Below are positions 32,057 through 42,290 of a stretch of 64,000 bases of DNA, piece by piece. The stretch covers positions 1 to 64,000 of the forward strand of contig CAJWSY010000001.1 in assembly GCA_913045935.1 (NCBI GenBank), in the 5' to 3' direction. Positions within the stretch are counted from its first letter, which is position 1, and each line of letters starts with the position of its first letter. The translations under genes and the position numbers were made by a program. Under the pieces are notes generated by a model. That model searched no databases. It saw nothing but the letters and a program-made list of their open reading frames with translations, and was not told the DNA's origin. The stretch is from an uncultured Chloroflexota bacterium. GTDB taxonomy: Bacteria > Chloroflexota > Dehalococcoidia > Lucifugimonadales > GCA-002694895.

Positions 32057-34435
32057 TTGGTAAATATTATAATTAATTTAATAACAAATTTCTCTAGCTC
32101 TAGAGTTGGTAAGTGGATTGTTCTGTCTTCATGGATATTAATAGCAGGATTAATAATCCCTTTTGCACCCCAACTTACAGAAAGTGTAAATCAGACAGAT
32201 TTTCTACCGGAAAGTGCAGAATCAACTAAAGCTGCTAGACTAGTAGAAGAAAGATACAGCACAGGATCTATAGAAGCTCCGAGTATAATTGTTGCTCAAA
32301 CTAAAAATAAAGCTGAATTCACATCTTCAGAAATACAAAAATTATCAGAGTTAGAAAATAAAATTAAATCTGACTCTTCTCTAAATCTTAAAAATATAGT
32401 TTCTGTATTTAGTTTGCCTCAAGCTAGAAGTGAATTTGTTTCTCCTTCTGAAAATACTATGACAATGATAGTTAACTTGAACATTCCTCCGTTTGCTGAT
32501 GAATATCCCGGTGAATTAAAAAAATTGCGAAAATTAATAAGTGACGAATTAGATAAAGAAAATAATTTAGAAGTACTCGTTGGAGGTCCAGGAGGCTTAC
32601 TAGCTGATTTGATAGAAGTATTTAGCTCAATAGACGGATTGTTGCTAATTGTAACTGTAGTACTTGTTCTTGTTCTGCTTTTATTAATATACAAATCACC
32701 AGTTACTGCCTTGCTCCCTTTAATTTCTGTAGGGTTGGTTTTTCAAGTAGCACAAGGAGTAATTGCTTGGATAGATCAAGGAACAGGCGATTTTTTACGT
32801 ATAAATGGACAATCAACTGGAATAATGACTGTTGTTTTGTTTGGGTCTGGAACAGATTATTGCCTTTTTATTTCCTCAAGATTCAGAGAAGAATTAACTA
32901 AAACAAAAGACAAACACGAAGCTATGAAAAAAACTATGAAAGGAGTCGGAGGAGCTGTTGCTTCTGCTGCTCTAACAATAATAATAGCTTCATCTATTTT
33001 GCTTTTATGTATATTGAAATCTTATCAATCACTTGGTCCTGTTATTGGGATAGCAGTATTATTGATGCTTATCGCAGCTCTAACTCTTGTGCCTTCACTT
33101 ATGTGCATAATGGGTAAATTTACATTTTTCCCAGTGGATTACTCATGGAGGTCAAAATTAATAGCTTCAATTCTTTTCCCATTCTATGCGGTTATTGGAT
33201 TATTCGAATTAGCATATTATTTTGTTATTGGTAAAAATAAAAAATCAACAAAACCATCTGAGACAATCTATTCAAGAGTTGCAAAATGGGTAATAACAAA
33301 GCCTGTAACTACTCTTCTGATTACCTCTTCAATATTGATCCTTATGTTTACAGGGCTAATTGGAGCGAAGCCAACTTATGATCAATTAGCAAGTCTTCCA
33401 AACAATGCTGATTCTGTTAAAAGTTTTGAATTATTAAGATCCGGTTTTAATCCAGGTGAATTAGCTCCTGTAGAAATTTATGTTGATTTCGAATCTGAAA
33501 ATGCTGCCATTGAAAATTCAAATCTTAAAAAAATAGACACCCTTTCTAAGATATTAATTAATGCTCCTGGAGTGAATAGAATATCAAGTCAAACAAGACC
33601 ATTTGGTATAAATTCACCAATTGGAGGAGCAGATCAAATAGGACAGTATCTAAAATCTCAAGATCCTCAACATTTACCAATTTTAGCTAAAGTAGCTAAC
33701 TATTCATCTCCTGATAATTCTATATCAAAATTAGAACTTGTACTCAACGAGAACCCATATAATGAAAAAGGAATGGACCTCATACCGCAAATAAGAAACT
33801 ATATCTCTACAAAAGCGAATGAAACAGGGATTGATTTATCAAAACTGTACGTTGGTGGAGAAACAGCTGTGCAATACGACACAAGAGAGGCAGTTAATAG
33901 AGATCAATTAGTCGTCCTTCCAATAATTTTATTGGCAATAGGTTTAGTATTATTGGTTCTATTAAGATCAGTTGTAGCTCCTATATACCTTTGCGCAACA
34001 ATAATATTTACTTATTTTTCAACAATAGGAATATCTCTTCTCGCTTTCAATTATATATTTGACCAACCTGCCTATACCGCTGGATTACCATTTTTCTTAT
34101 TTGTATTTTTAAATGCATTAGGGGTTGATTATAATATTTACTTAATGAGTAGAATCAGAGAAGAAGCCAAAAGACACGAATTATCCGAAGCAACACGAAT
34201 TGCTGTTTCTCAAACAGGTGGAGTCATTACTTCTGCAGGAATAATATTAGCAGGGACTTTTTCTGCCCTTATGGTACTACCATTAACTGATTTATTCCAA
34301 CTCGGGTTTGCTGTTGCAATTGGCGTAATTATTGATACTTTTATAACAAGAACTTTATTAGTCCCGGCTATTGTAAAATTATTGGGTCAAAAGAATTGGT
34401 GGCCTAACAAAATAATTCCAAGCAAAGCAAAATAA
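32057..34435 (+). CDS. MMPL/RND-superfamily transporter
   Basis: The 792-aa protein has the two-fold RND layout: helix 1, a large extracytoplasmic domain, six helices, then the repeat. Conserved motifs appear twice, 'GSGTDYCLFISSRFREEL' in the first half and 'GVDYNIYLMSRIREEA' in the second, with 'ITSAGIILAGTFSALMVLP'. Relatives in actinobacteria export lipids or drugs. The only start I can place is TTG at 32057, without a good ribosome site. It converges with the EamA gene. No fatty-acyl or polyketide gene adjoins it, so the cargo is unknown. Confidence 0.87.
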   Translation: MVNIIINLITNFSSSRVGKWIVLSSWILIAGLIIPFAPQLTESVNQTDFLPESAESTKAARLVEERYSTGSIEAPSIIVAQTKNKAEFTSSEIQKLSELENKIKSDSSLNLKNIVSVFSLPQARSEFVSPSENTMTMIVNLNIPPFADEYPGELKKLRKLISDELDKENNLEVLVGGPGGLLADLIEVFSSIDGLLLIVTVVLVLVLLLLIYKSPVTALLPLISVGLVFQVAQGVIAWIDQGTGDFLRINGQSTGIMTVVLFGSGTDYCLFISSRFREELTKTKDKHEAMKKTMKGVGGAVASAALTIIIASSILLLCILKSYQSLGPVIGIAVLLMLIAALTLVPSLMCIMGKFTFFPVDYSWRSKLIASILFPFYAVIGLFELAYYFVIGKNKKSTKPSETIYSRVAKWVITKPVTTLLITSSILILMFTGLIGAKPTYDQLASLPNNADSVKSFELLRSGFNPGELAPVEIYVDFESENAAIENSNLKKIDTLSKILINAPGVNRISSQTRPFGINSPIGGADQIGQYLKSQDPQHLPILAKVANYSSPDNSISKLELVLNENPYNEKGMDLIPQIRNYISTKANETGIDLSKLYVGGETAVQYDTREAVNRDQLVVLPIILLAIGLVLLVLLRSVVAPIYLCATIIFTYFSTIGISLLAFNYIFDQPAYTAGLPFFLFVFLNALGVDYNIYLMSRIREEAKRHELSEATRIAVSQTGGVITSAGIILAGTFSALMVLPLTDLFQLGFAVAIGVIIDTFITRTLLVPAIVKLLGQKNWWPNKIIPSKAK

Positions 34436-34438
34436 ACA

Positions 34439-35293
34439 TTACTTTTTTTTATATGTAATCATAATTATTCCTGAAATAATAATTATTCCTGAAACCAATT
34501 GATAAATTTCTAATATCTCATTTAAAATTATGACACCAAATATTGAGCCTGTTACCGGTACTAATAACCCAAAAGGTGTTACTTTCACAGAATTATATTT
34601 ATTTAACAAATATTGCCACAGAGAAAATCCTAACAATGTAGATATACAAGCAGTATATAAAATTGATAATAAAACACTAATATGAATATCAGTAATGACA
34701 ATTGATTTAATTTGATCGAACTCTAAATAAAAAGAAATAAAAAATAAGAAAATTGCTGCAACCGGAGATATCCATATTAAAAAAGATACCATATTTATAT
34801 TTCCTAAATTTTTTAGTTGGACATTTGCAATTCCCCATGAAATTGCAGCAAACAATATTATAATAATTGACTCAAATTTGAAATCTCCGTCGTTGAAAAC
34901 AAATAAAAGTAAAACACCTAAAGCACCAATAATTAATCCGATTATTTCTTTTATTTTAATACTTTCATTCATAAATAAAGAAGAAATTATTACTGAAAAA
35001 AAAGATTGCGTTTGTAAGATAACCGCACTTAATCCAGCTGACAAGCCCAGACTCATTCCGTAATACAAAAGACTATATTGAAATACTCCTAATGACAAAG
35101 GTATGGAAATAAATTCAATTTTAGATATTTTGGGTTTTTTTACAAAAAATATCCACGGCAAAGATAATATTAAAAATCTTAAAGCTGCTGCAAATACTGG
35201 TGGGAGTGAATTAACAGTCACTTTAAGTGCTACAAAGTTAAATCCCCATAAAAAAACTATCAATACAGCTATAAGTATATGTTTTTGTTTCAA
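34439..35293 (-). CDS. EamA-family (DMT) transporter
   Basis: The 284-aa protein has about ten hydrophobic segments in two EamA repeats ('FLWGFNFVALKVTVNSLPPVFAAALRFL' and 'AAISWGIANVQLKNLG...'). The end 'GLLVPVTGSIFGVIILNEIL' is typical. Members export amino acids or other metabolites. The substrate cannot be inferred. It converges with the MMPL gene and follows the CGNR-like gene by 14 nt on the same strand. Confidence 0.9.
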   Translation of the reverse strand: MKQKHILIAVLIVFLWGFNFVALKVTVNSLPPVFAAALRFLILSLPWIFFVKKPKISKIEFISIPLSLGVFQYSLLYYGMSLGLSAGLSAVILQTQSFFSVIISSLFMNESIKIKEIIGLIIGALGVLLLFVFNDGDFKFESIIIILFAAISWGIANVQLKNLGNINMVSFLIWISPVAAIFLFFISFYLEFDQIKSIVITDIHISVLLSILYTACISTLLGFSLWQYLLNKYNSVKVTPFGLLVPVTGSIFGVIILNEILEIYQLVSGIIIISGIIMITYKKK

Positions 35294-35307
35294 CTATTTC
35301 TCTAGGT

Positions 35308-36174
35308 TTAATTTGTTATAATTTTGTAGGGCTTAGAATTATTTGTTAATCCTGGTTTGGAAGTTAATTTTGTAAAATTTCTTTTTTTGAATCTGTTGTA
35401 AGCATCAGAAGAACTTTTTCTGTTTTTACAAATATAATTACAAAATATTTTCCGTTCACTTGTAGTGCTAAACAAATCATTACAATTTTTACATAATCTA
35501 TAATTTATTTTATTTGTAATCGAACTAACAAAATTATTCCATAAAAAGTTAATCAATTGGGGATGTTTATTAACTCTGTTTATAGTATTTAAATTTATAT
35601 CAAACTCAAATTTAATCCCAGGAAGAGCTTTGTCATAGTGATTCAAAATATCATTAACATACAAACTTAATGTTTTTTTTAATAAAAAATCATTATCAAA
35701 ATCAGATAACAATTCAGCGATATGATAAGGTTTAAAATTCAAAGTTGGAGTTATTAAATGTATAGATTTAGTTTCTACAAAATGATTAAACATTTTTAAC
35801 AATTTGTTTTTTGTTTGATCAGATGGAGAATTCAAAAAATTACAACTCATCAAAACTGTCCACATAATTTTCAATTCAGTTAATACATTTTCAGAAGTAA
35901 AATTATGATTAAATAAAATAAAGTTATTTTCTATATATAATTTTAAATTTTCTGAAAAATTTCTGTCAGAAACTACCGAATAATTATCAAAATACGAAAA
36001 ATTAATTAGATTGAGATAATCGGTTATTTCGGGATTATTTTGATTTATAAAAGCTTCAAAGCTAATACTTGGATTTACTAAGTACAATGATTCTAAAATA
36101 TTAAATTTGTCTTCTAGATATCTATATGACTGTCCATCTTCAAAATTATTTAAATTATCATTAATGTTTAACAT
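35308..36174 (-). CDS. CGNR/ABATE-like zinc-finger protein
   Basis: Only the C-terminus is recognisable: 'YRLCKNCNDLFSTTSERKIFCNYICKNRKSSSDAYNRFKKRN' style, with four Cys (C-x2-C ... C-x3-C) and a basic tail, as in CGNR-type putative stress-induced transcription regulators. The first 230 residues are alpha-helical looking, Asn/Phe-rich and match nothing I know, with no membrane segment. At 288 aa it is longer than most CGNR proteins. It sits between mutS and the EamA gene on the same strand. Confidence 0.55.
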   Translation of the reverse strand: MLNINDNLNNFEDGQSYRYLEDKFNILESLYLVNPSISFEAFINQNNPEITDYLNLINFSYFDNYSVVSDRNFSENLKLYIENNFILFNHNFTSENVLTELKIMWTVLMSCNFLNSPSDQTKNKLLKMFNHFVETKSIHLITPTLNFKPYHIAELLSDFDNDFLLKKTLSLYVNDILNHYDKALPGIKFEFDINLNTINRVNKHPQLINFLWNNFVSSITNKINYRLCKNCNDLFSTTSERKIFCNYICKNRKSSSDAYNRFKKRNFTKLTSKPGLTNNSKPYKIITN

Positions 36175-36254
36175 TAGTTAGTCAAAAAAATCTAATAATT
36201 TAATTGAATATGATATATGTCTGAATTGCAATTAAAATCAAGTTATATGTTTGA

Positions 36255-38807
36255 TTATTTTTCTTTGAATTTTTCTTTGATTTCAGAAAGCTTAATTAAA
36301 GCATCTAAGGGTGTAATTTCATTAGTATCTATATTATTTATTAATTCTTTAACGTCATCATAATTATTGTCAGTTAAATTCAGCGGTAATTGTGCAGAGA
36401 TATTTTTAGATTCAAAGTTAGAATTTGATTCAAAGTTTGATAATAATAATTTTGATTTATGAATAACTTGTTGAGGCATCCCTGCTAATTCAGCAACGTA
36501 GATTCCGTAACTTCTCTCTGAAATACCTCTTTTTATATTGTGCAAAAATACAACTCTTTGGCCATCCTCTATAACGCTAACGTGATAATTTTTAATCCTA
36601 ATAAAATCTGATTCTAAAGTTGTCATTTCATGAAAATGTGTAGCAAACAATGTTCTTGATTTCATATTATGATCTTCATGAATAAATTCTGCGACTGACA
36701 TTGCAATTGCTAAACCATCATAAGTACTAGTACCTCTTCCAATTTCATCAAGAATTATTAAAGATCTTTTGGTAGCTTCCTTTAAAATCAAAGCTGTTTC
36801 TAACATTTCGGTCATAAAGGTTGATCTTCCTTCTGACAAATCATCTTCTAATCCCACTCGTGTAAATATTCGATCAACAATTCCAATTTCAGCAGATTTT
36901 GCAGGTATATAACACCCAATCTGAGCCATCAAAGTTAATATACCTACCTGTCTTATATATGTTGATTTACCTGACATGTTAGGACCTGTAAGTAAAATTA
37001 TCTGTTGACTTAAATCATCGATAATAACGTCGTTGGATACAAATTTCCCTGATTCAATTATCTCTTCAACCATAGGATGTCTAGATTTTTTAATATTCAA
37101 TTTTATAGAATTATCGATTTTGGGTTTAATATAGTTATTTTCAATTGCAATCGTGGCAAAATTTGATAATACGTCTAACTTAGATAAAATTTCTGATGAA
37201 TATAAAATCAATGATGATCGTGAAATAATAAAATCACAAACATCATTAAAAATCTTTCTTTCAAGTTCAGAAACTAAATCTATGGATATACTAATTTTAG
37301 TTTCCAATTCTTTTAATTCTTCAGTAAAAAAACGTTCAGCATTAACAAGAGTTTGTTTTCTTATAAAATATTCAGGAACATTTTCTATTTGTGATTTTGT
37401 AACTTCAAAATAATACCCAAATATTTTATTGAATCTAATTCTTAGATTTTTAATTTTTGTATTTTTTCTTTCTTTTGATTCTAGTTCTGAGAGTAAAGTT
37501 TTAGAATTATTTAATGCGTAAATATACTCATCTAATTCTTTGGAAACATTTTTTTTTATAAGAGTTCCATCACCTAATTTGCCGGAGTACTCCATATCAA
37601 AATTTCTTTCTACTAAATTTGGAATGTCTGTAATTTCAGGAAATAGTAACACAAGTTTTTTTATATTTTTATTTATTGATTTAGATGACAAGTAAGATAC
37701 ACTGTCATCTAAAATTTTAATACTATGAGCTAACGAAATAACATCAATCGGTTCAGGGTTAGAATTAGATATTTTAGATACTAATCTTTCAATATCAGAC
37801 AATTTACTAATTTTCATTCTATATTCTTTGGTTATAGTGTTATTAACATAAAACCATTCAACAATTTCTTGTCTGTTAGTGATTTTATTTAAATTTATTA
37901 ATGGTTGCCCAATATAATGTTTAAGTAGTCTTGCTCCCATAGGTGTTTGCGTACTATTTAAGGTGTTGAATAGAGAAAAAGAATTAGATTTAGAAGGAAA
38001 CAAACTAAGATTCTTTCTTGTTTGAGGGTCTATAAACATATAATCAGAGACTTGATAATATCTTGTGTTGCCAAAATTTATATTTGCTAACAACTTATTT
38101 TTGTTCAAATAATTTAACAAACCAATAAAAGATTTTGTGTCTACATCTTTTTCAAGAAACCATGTTTCGCTTACTATTTTATCTAGATTTTGAGCAATAC
38201 TTATTTCAAAATTAAAATCTACAAATTCTCGATTATCCAAAATCACAGTATGAAAATTTTCAAAGAGTTGATTGTCTGAAGAATTCAACAATATTTCAGC
38301 TGAATTAAGTCTTGCTAACTCAGATGATATTGACTCTTTATTCAATTTGGAAACTTTTAGTTCCCCTGTAGATACGTCTATATAGGATATACCAATTATC
38401 TCATCTGAAATATACAAACTTGTAAGATAATTATTACTTTGGGTGTCGAGTAAATGCTCTTCGTATACAGTCCCTGGACTTACAACTCTTACAACTTCTC
38501 TTTCGATTATACCCTTAGAATTGACATCATCACTTGTTTGTTCGCAAATCGCAACTTTAATATTATGTTTAATCAAAGTAGATAAATGTTGATTCAATGA
38601 ATGAAAGGGAAATCCTGCTAGGGGATGTTTTTGGTTTTTCCCAAATTCTTTTTTAGTAAGTGTGATTTGTAGAATATCAGCTAAAATATGAGCGTCATTA
38701 TCAAAAGCTTCATAAAAATCTCCCATTCTAAACAACAAAACTACATCAGTATAATCCTTTTTTATATTCATATACTGTTTCCAGGCAGGAGTCATATTGC
38801 TACTCAT
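36255..38807 (-). CDS. mutS: DNA mismatch repair protein MutS
   Basis: This 850-aa protein is a full-length MutS1. The mismatch-binding motif 'KDYTDVVLLFRMGDFYEAFDNDA' contains the Phe-x-Glu reading head. The ATPase has 'LTGPNMSGKSTYIRQVG', 'SLIILDEIGRGTSTYDGLA' and 'TLFATHFHEM'. A C-terminal helix-turn-helix ends in 'LSEIKEKFKEK'. No mutL is in this window. The stop of the gene is directly followed by the flavoprotein gene on the minus strand (upstream in transcription). Confidence 0.96.
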   Translation of the reverse strand: MSSNMTPAWKQYMNIKKDYTDVVLLFRMGDFYEAFDNDAHILADILQITLTKKEFGKNQKHPLAGFPFHSLNQHLSTLIKHNIKVAICEQTSDDVNSKGIIEREVVRVVSPGTVYEEHLLDTQSNNYLTSLYISDEIIGISYIDVSTGELKVSKLNKESISSELARLNSAEILLNSSDNQLFENFHTVILDNREFVDFNFEISIAQNLDKIVSETWFLEKDVDTKSFIGLLNYLNKNKLLANINFGNTRYYQVSDYMFIDPQTRKNLSLFPSKSNSFSLFNTLNSTQTPMGARLLKHYIGQPLINLNKITNRQEIVEWFYVNNTITKEYRMKISKLSDIERLVSKISNSNPEPIDVISLAHSIKILDDSVSYLSSKSINKNIKKLVLLFPEITDIPNLVERNFDMEYSGKLGDGTLIKKNVSKELDEYIYALNNSKTLLSELESKERKNTKIKNLRIRFNKIFGYYFEVTKSQIENVPEYFIRKQTLVNAERFFTEELKELETKISISIDLVSELERKIFNDVCDFIISRSSLILYSSEILSKLDVLSNFATIAIENNYIKPKIDNSIKLNIKKSRHPMVEEIIESGKFVSNDVIIDDLSQQIILLTGPNMSGKSTYIRQVGILTLMAQIGCYIPAKSAEIGIVDRIFTRVGLEDDLSEGRSTFMTEMLETALILKEATKRSLIILDEIGRGTSTYDGLAIAMSVAEFIHEDHNMKSRTLFATHFHEMTTLESDFIRIKNYHVSVIEDGQRVVFLHNIKRGISERSYGIYVAELAGMPQQVIHKSKLLLSNFESNSNFESKNISAQLPLNLTDNNYDDVKELINNIDTNEITPLDALIKLSEIKEKFKEK

Positions 38808-39554
38808 TTATTTCCAAAAACGTTCCTCTATAACTTGAAATCCTTTCTTATCTTCTAAATTTCTTTGTATATCAATAATCATATCAGGATTGCCACATGC
38901 AAAAACAATTGTATTATCTGGTTTTAAATTATTATCTAAGACATATTTGTCGACTATCGTATTTACCCTGCCAACTGATCCTTTCCATGATTTGTTTCTA
39001 TATTCTTCTGGTCTACTAATAGTTGGCACATATTGAAGATTATCTTTATGTATACTTGACAATTCGTTTAACTCTTCCAAATACCCAAATTCGTCAACAT
39101 AGCTTGATCCTTGAAGAATATGAAATTTCATATCTGAATCATTATTGTCTAAATATGATCTGGCAAAACTAACATATGGAACCACGCCGGTTACTGTACT
39201 TATTAATAAATAATTATCAAGAGTTTTATCTTTTATTTGAAATATTCCTTTAGCTTTGGGTCTCATTGTAAAAACATCACCTTTTTTCATAGTCCAAATA
39301 ACAGGAGTAAGAATACCGCCTTCATCTTCTTCAACTAATTCTATAAATAACTCAATCAATTGCTCAGAAGGAGCAGATGCGATAGAATATGCTCTCTCAA
39401 TTCCATCAACACCTAGTGTACAATATTGACCTGGTTTAAAGTTGTATTCATCGGGTTTTTCAACCCAAACTTTAATCATCAAATCACTTAAATATTCTAT
39501 TTTGACTATTTCCGTTTCAAGTAATTTTTTTTTAGCAGGAAAATTAGTATTCAT
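38808..39554 (-). CDS. Ferredoxin/flavodoxin-NADP+ reductase-like flavoprotein
   Basis: The 248-aa protein has the FAD motif 'ERAYSIASAP' and FAD-binding 'FKPGQYCTLGV', a nucleotide domain ('VTGVVPYVSFARSYL', 'FACGNPDMIIDIQRNL') and the C-terminal 'ERFWK' with an aromatic near the flavin. It passes electrons between pyridine nucleotides and ferredoxin-like carriers. It lies 30 nt after the NuoG-like gene in the same direction, so it may be part of that electron-transfer module. NADP(H) versus NAD(H) preference is not decided. Confidence 0.85.
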   Translation of the reverse strand: MNTNFPAKKKLLETEIVKIEYLSDLMIKVWVEKPDEYNFKPGQYCTLGVDGIERAYSIASAPSEQLIELFIELVEEDEGGILTPVIWTMKKGDVFTMRPKAKGIFQIKDKTLDNYLLISTVTGVVPYVSFARSYLDNNDSDMKFHILQGSSYVDEFGYLEELNELSSIHKDNLQYVPTISRPEEYRNKSWKGSVGRVNTIVDKYVLDNNLKPDNTIVFACGNPDMIIDIQRNLEDKKGFQVIEERFWK

Positions 39555-39584
39555 AATATTAAAAAAATAAATTATATTTACAGT

Positions 39585-42290
39585 TTATTTTTTTATTTTA
39601 ACAGACACAAGATCTAAATTAGGAACTGAATAATATTTCAAATCTGATTTTGATTCATCAAGTGTTTTAATCATATTTCCAAATAACGTCGTAATGCTGA
39701 ATACATTTTTAGTTTTTCCATTTGTTATCACAATGCAATCTAAAGGCTTTGACATATTATCAGAGAGCAATTTGATTTTTTGATTTTGTTTCAATTTGTG
39801 CTTTATAGCATCGTCTGGATGAATAGATAAATTATAAAGTTGTTTGAAAGTGGATTGATCATTCGGTTTATGAGTTATTGTAAATCTTGATTTATTCAAA
39901 ACTCTTCCCATAGCTAAGTAGTACCCATTTTGTTTGAAATCTGAATCTAAAAGAGAAGAAATTTGAAGTTGAAATTCTTTGTTTGTTGCATTCATTTTCA
40001 TTGAATACAGAATATTATTTGTATTATTTTCATGAATTGGCCATGTATTCTTTTTATTAGCCTTTAAATACTTATAATCATAATTTGAATATATAGGAAC
40101 AGATTCAGAAATTTCATTAAATATATTTTTTATATTGATATTTTTAAATTTCTTATCACCAAAGTATTTTGAAAGATTTTGCATGGATTGATAAACTTGA
40201 GATTGATCAAATTTAGGCTTGATAGCAATATCTAGTAATTGAATTCTTCTTTCAATATTTGTTTTAGTTCCTTCTGATTCAGCAAAAGTCGTAGAAGGAA
40301 GAATATAATCTGATATTTCTTTTCTATTAGGATTCGATAATGATTTATGAGAAATAATTTTCATATTATTACTAACTTTATTTAAAATTTCAAATAATTC
40401 ATCATTATATGATTCATTAAAATCACCTACCAAATGCAATACTTCAATTTTATTATCTTTAATGATGTCCAATATTTTAGCATATGAAATATTTCTGTTA
40501 TCGATAATATCTAAATCTGTAGGGTTGTTAACTACTGTAGTAAGACCCAAATCAGTTGCTCCTTGAGAGTTTGATCCTCTATAAAGAGGGAATATTCCAC
40601 CACCGCTTATGCCAATATTGCCAGTGATTAGACTTAAATCTACAAGTAATTTTACCAATTCTTCCAAATTCTCTGGTTTTATAGTGTCATTTGAATAAAT
40701 TGTTGCCATGGGACCATTTGTAAGTATATTAACTGCTTCACTAATGTCTTCTATACTTATACCTGTAATAGCAGATACTTTCATTAAATCAAATTTCCAT
40801 ATTGAATTTCTGAATTCAGAATAGTTATTACAATTATTTTCGACAAAATCTTTATTTTCTAAAGCCTGATCTATGATAGATCTTATGATTCCTCCAACAA
40901 GATATGCTTCAGTCCCAGGATATGGATTTAGCCATAATGTAGCAAACTTTGTCATTTCAGTTTCTCTTTGATCAATTACTACCATCTTTGCCGTACCCGA
41001 ATCAATAGATTGTTTTATCGGTAAAGATAACACATTATGGTTTTCAGTGACATTGGAAGATACAACAAGGTAAGATTTAGAATTTTTAAGGTCTTGGACA
41101 GTATTTGAAGCAGAAGAATAACCTAGTGTTTCTGTTAGTTTGTATCTCAGCCCACTATCAAGATCTGCATTTGAAATAATATTGTTGGATCCAACAATTT
41201 CAGAACCAAATTTATTTGCTAAATACATATCTTCATTAGTTAAGTTCGAATCAATAATCATTGCATATTTTTGAGGATCTGTATTTTGAATCAACTCGGA
41301 AATAGCTTCCATATTGTCAGCAATAGTAGATTTTACTAAAATTTTATTCTTTCGTGCCATAGCGTAAAATATTTTAGATTTAGAATTAACAAAATCAAAT
41401 CCAAACTTACCTCTAAAACAAGTTTGTCCTTTATTCGATGGTCCAGATAGATTACTACCGATTCTAACTAATTTTTCTCTTGAATTTGTTTCCAAGTCCA
41501 CAGTACATCCTATAGGACAATAATTACATATAGAAGTCGTTTTGTTTTCAGCTTTTTCCCATTTATAATCCCGTTCAACTATAGCTCCTGTAGGACAAAC
41601 ATCCAAACATGCTCCACAAAATTCACATCCTGCGTCAATCAAGCTATCGCCCATAGAAGTTCCTATTATTACTTTTCCTGCTCTTTCCTTAACTGTCAGA
41701 GCATTATCAACTCTAACTTCAGAACAAACTCTGACACATCTGGCACAAACTATACATAAATTCATATCCATATCCCATAATGGATCATCATTCTTTACAT
41801 GCTCTCCTCTATAGTTATAAGTTAGAGGGCTATTCATTTCCATGTCTAAACTTCTGACTGTGTCTTTTAATTCACATCTTTCATTTTTTGGACAAGTAAT
41901 ACATCTGTCATTTACTGATACATGTCTTAGACAAATATCACTTGGTCCGCACAAATCAATTCTATGACAAGTGAGGCAGCCGTGTGGATGTTCTGACAAA
42001 AGTAATTCCATAATTCCTTTTCTTAAATCAACTAACTCGTCAGTTTGGGTATTAATTTTCATTCCATCAGCTACAGGCGTAGTACAAGATGCAGGCATTC
42101 CTCTCCCACCTTCTACTTCAACTACACACATTCTGCATGCACCATATGATTTCATTCCTGGGTAATAACATAAATAAGGTATATACATTCCTGCATCCAT
42201 AGCAGCTTGAAGTATGTTTTTACCTTTACCAGCTTTTATTTTCTTGCCATCAATAGTTATATCTACTGTATCAATATTATTTTCTATCAT
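39585..42290 (-). CDS. NuoG-like iron-sulfur / molybdopterin-fold subunit
   Basis: The 901-aa protein has an N-terminal [2Fe-2S] ferredoxin domain ('CYYPGMKSYGACRMCVVEV'), a His/Cys [4Fe-4S] site ('HPHGCLTC'), two more clusters ('CIVCARCVRVCSE', 'CEFCGACLDVCP') and the molybdopterin-family cluster 'CNYCPIGCTVDLE'. At the place where formate dehydrogenases have Cys or Sec before His, this chain reads 'LGYSSASNTV' with neither. The C-terminal domain looks NuoG-like and non-catalytic. It overlaps the NuoF-like gene by 14 nt. Confidence 0.85.
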   Translation of the reverse strand: MIENNIDTVDITIDGKKIKAGKGKNILQAAMDAGMYIPYLCYYPGMKSYGACRMCVVEVEGGRGMPASCTTPVADGMKINTQTDELVDLRKGIMELLLSEHPHGCLTCHRIDLCGPSDICLRHVSVNDRCITCPKNERCELKDTVRSLDMEMNSPLTYNYRGEHVKNDDPLWDMDMNLCIVCARCVRVCSEVRVDNALTVKERAGKVIIGTSMGDSLIDAGCEFCGACLDVCPTGAIVERDYKWEKAENKTTSICNYCPIGCTVDLETNSREKLVRIGSNLSGPSNKGQTCFRGKFGFDFVNSKSKIFYAMARKNKILVKSTIADNMEAISELIQNTDPQKYAMIIDSNLTNEDMYLANKFGSEIVGSNNIISNADLDSGLRYKLTETLGYSSASNTVQDLKNSKSYLVVSSNVTENHNVLSLPIKQSIDSGTAKMVVIDQRETEMTKFATLWLNPYPGTEAYLVGGIIRSIIDQALENKDFVENNCNNYSEFRNSIWKFDLMKVSAITGISIEDISEAVNILTNGPMATIYSNDTIKPENLEELVKLLVDLSLITGNIGISGGGIFPLYRGSNSQGATDLGLTTVVNNPTDLDIIDNRNISYAKILDIIKDNKIEVLHLVGDFNESYNDELFEILNKVSNNMKIISHKSLSNPNRKEISDYILPSTTFAESEGTKTNIERRIQLLDIAIKPKFDQSQVYQSMQNLSKYFGDKKFKNINIKNIFNEISESVPIYSNYDYKYLKANKKNTWPIHENNTNNILYSMKMNATNKEFQLQISSLLDSDFKQNGYYLAMGRVLNKSRFTITHKPNDQSTFKQLYNLSIHPDDAIKHKLKQNQKIKLLSDNMSKPLDCIVITNGKTKNVFSITTLFGNMIKTLDESKSDLKYYSVPNLDLVSVKIKK

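Noticed and set aside
39585-42290. Formate dehydrogenase alpha subunit
   Set aside because: The cluster-binding layout fits, but the active-site Cys/Sec followed by His is not present and no TGA lies in the frame, so NuoG-like is safer.
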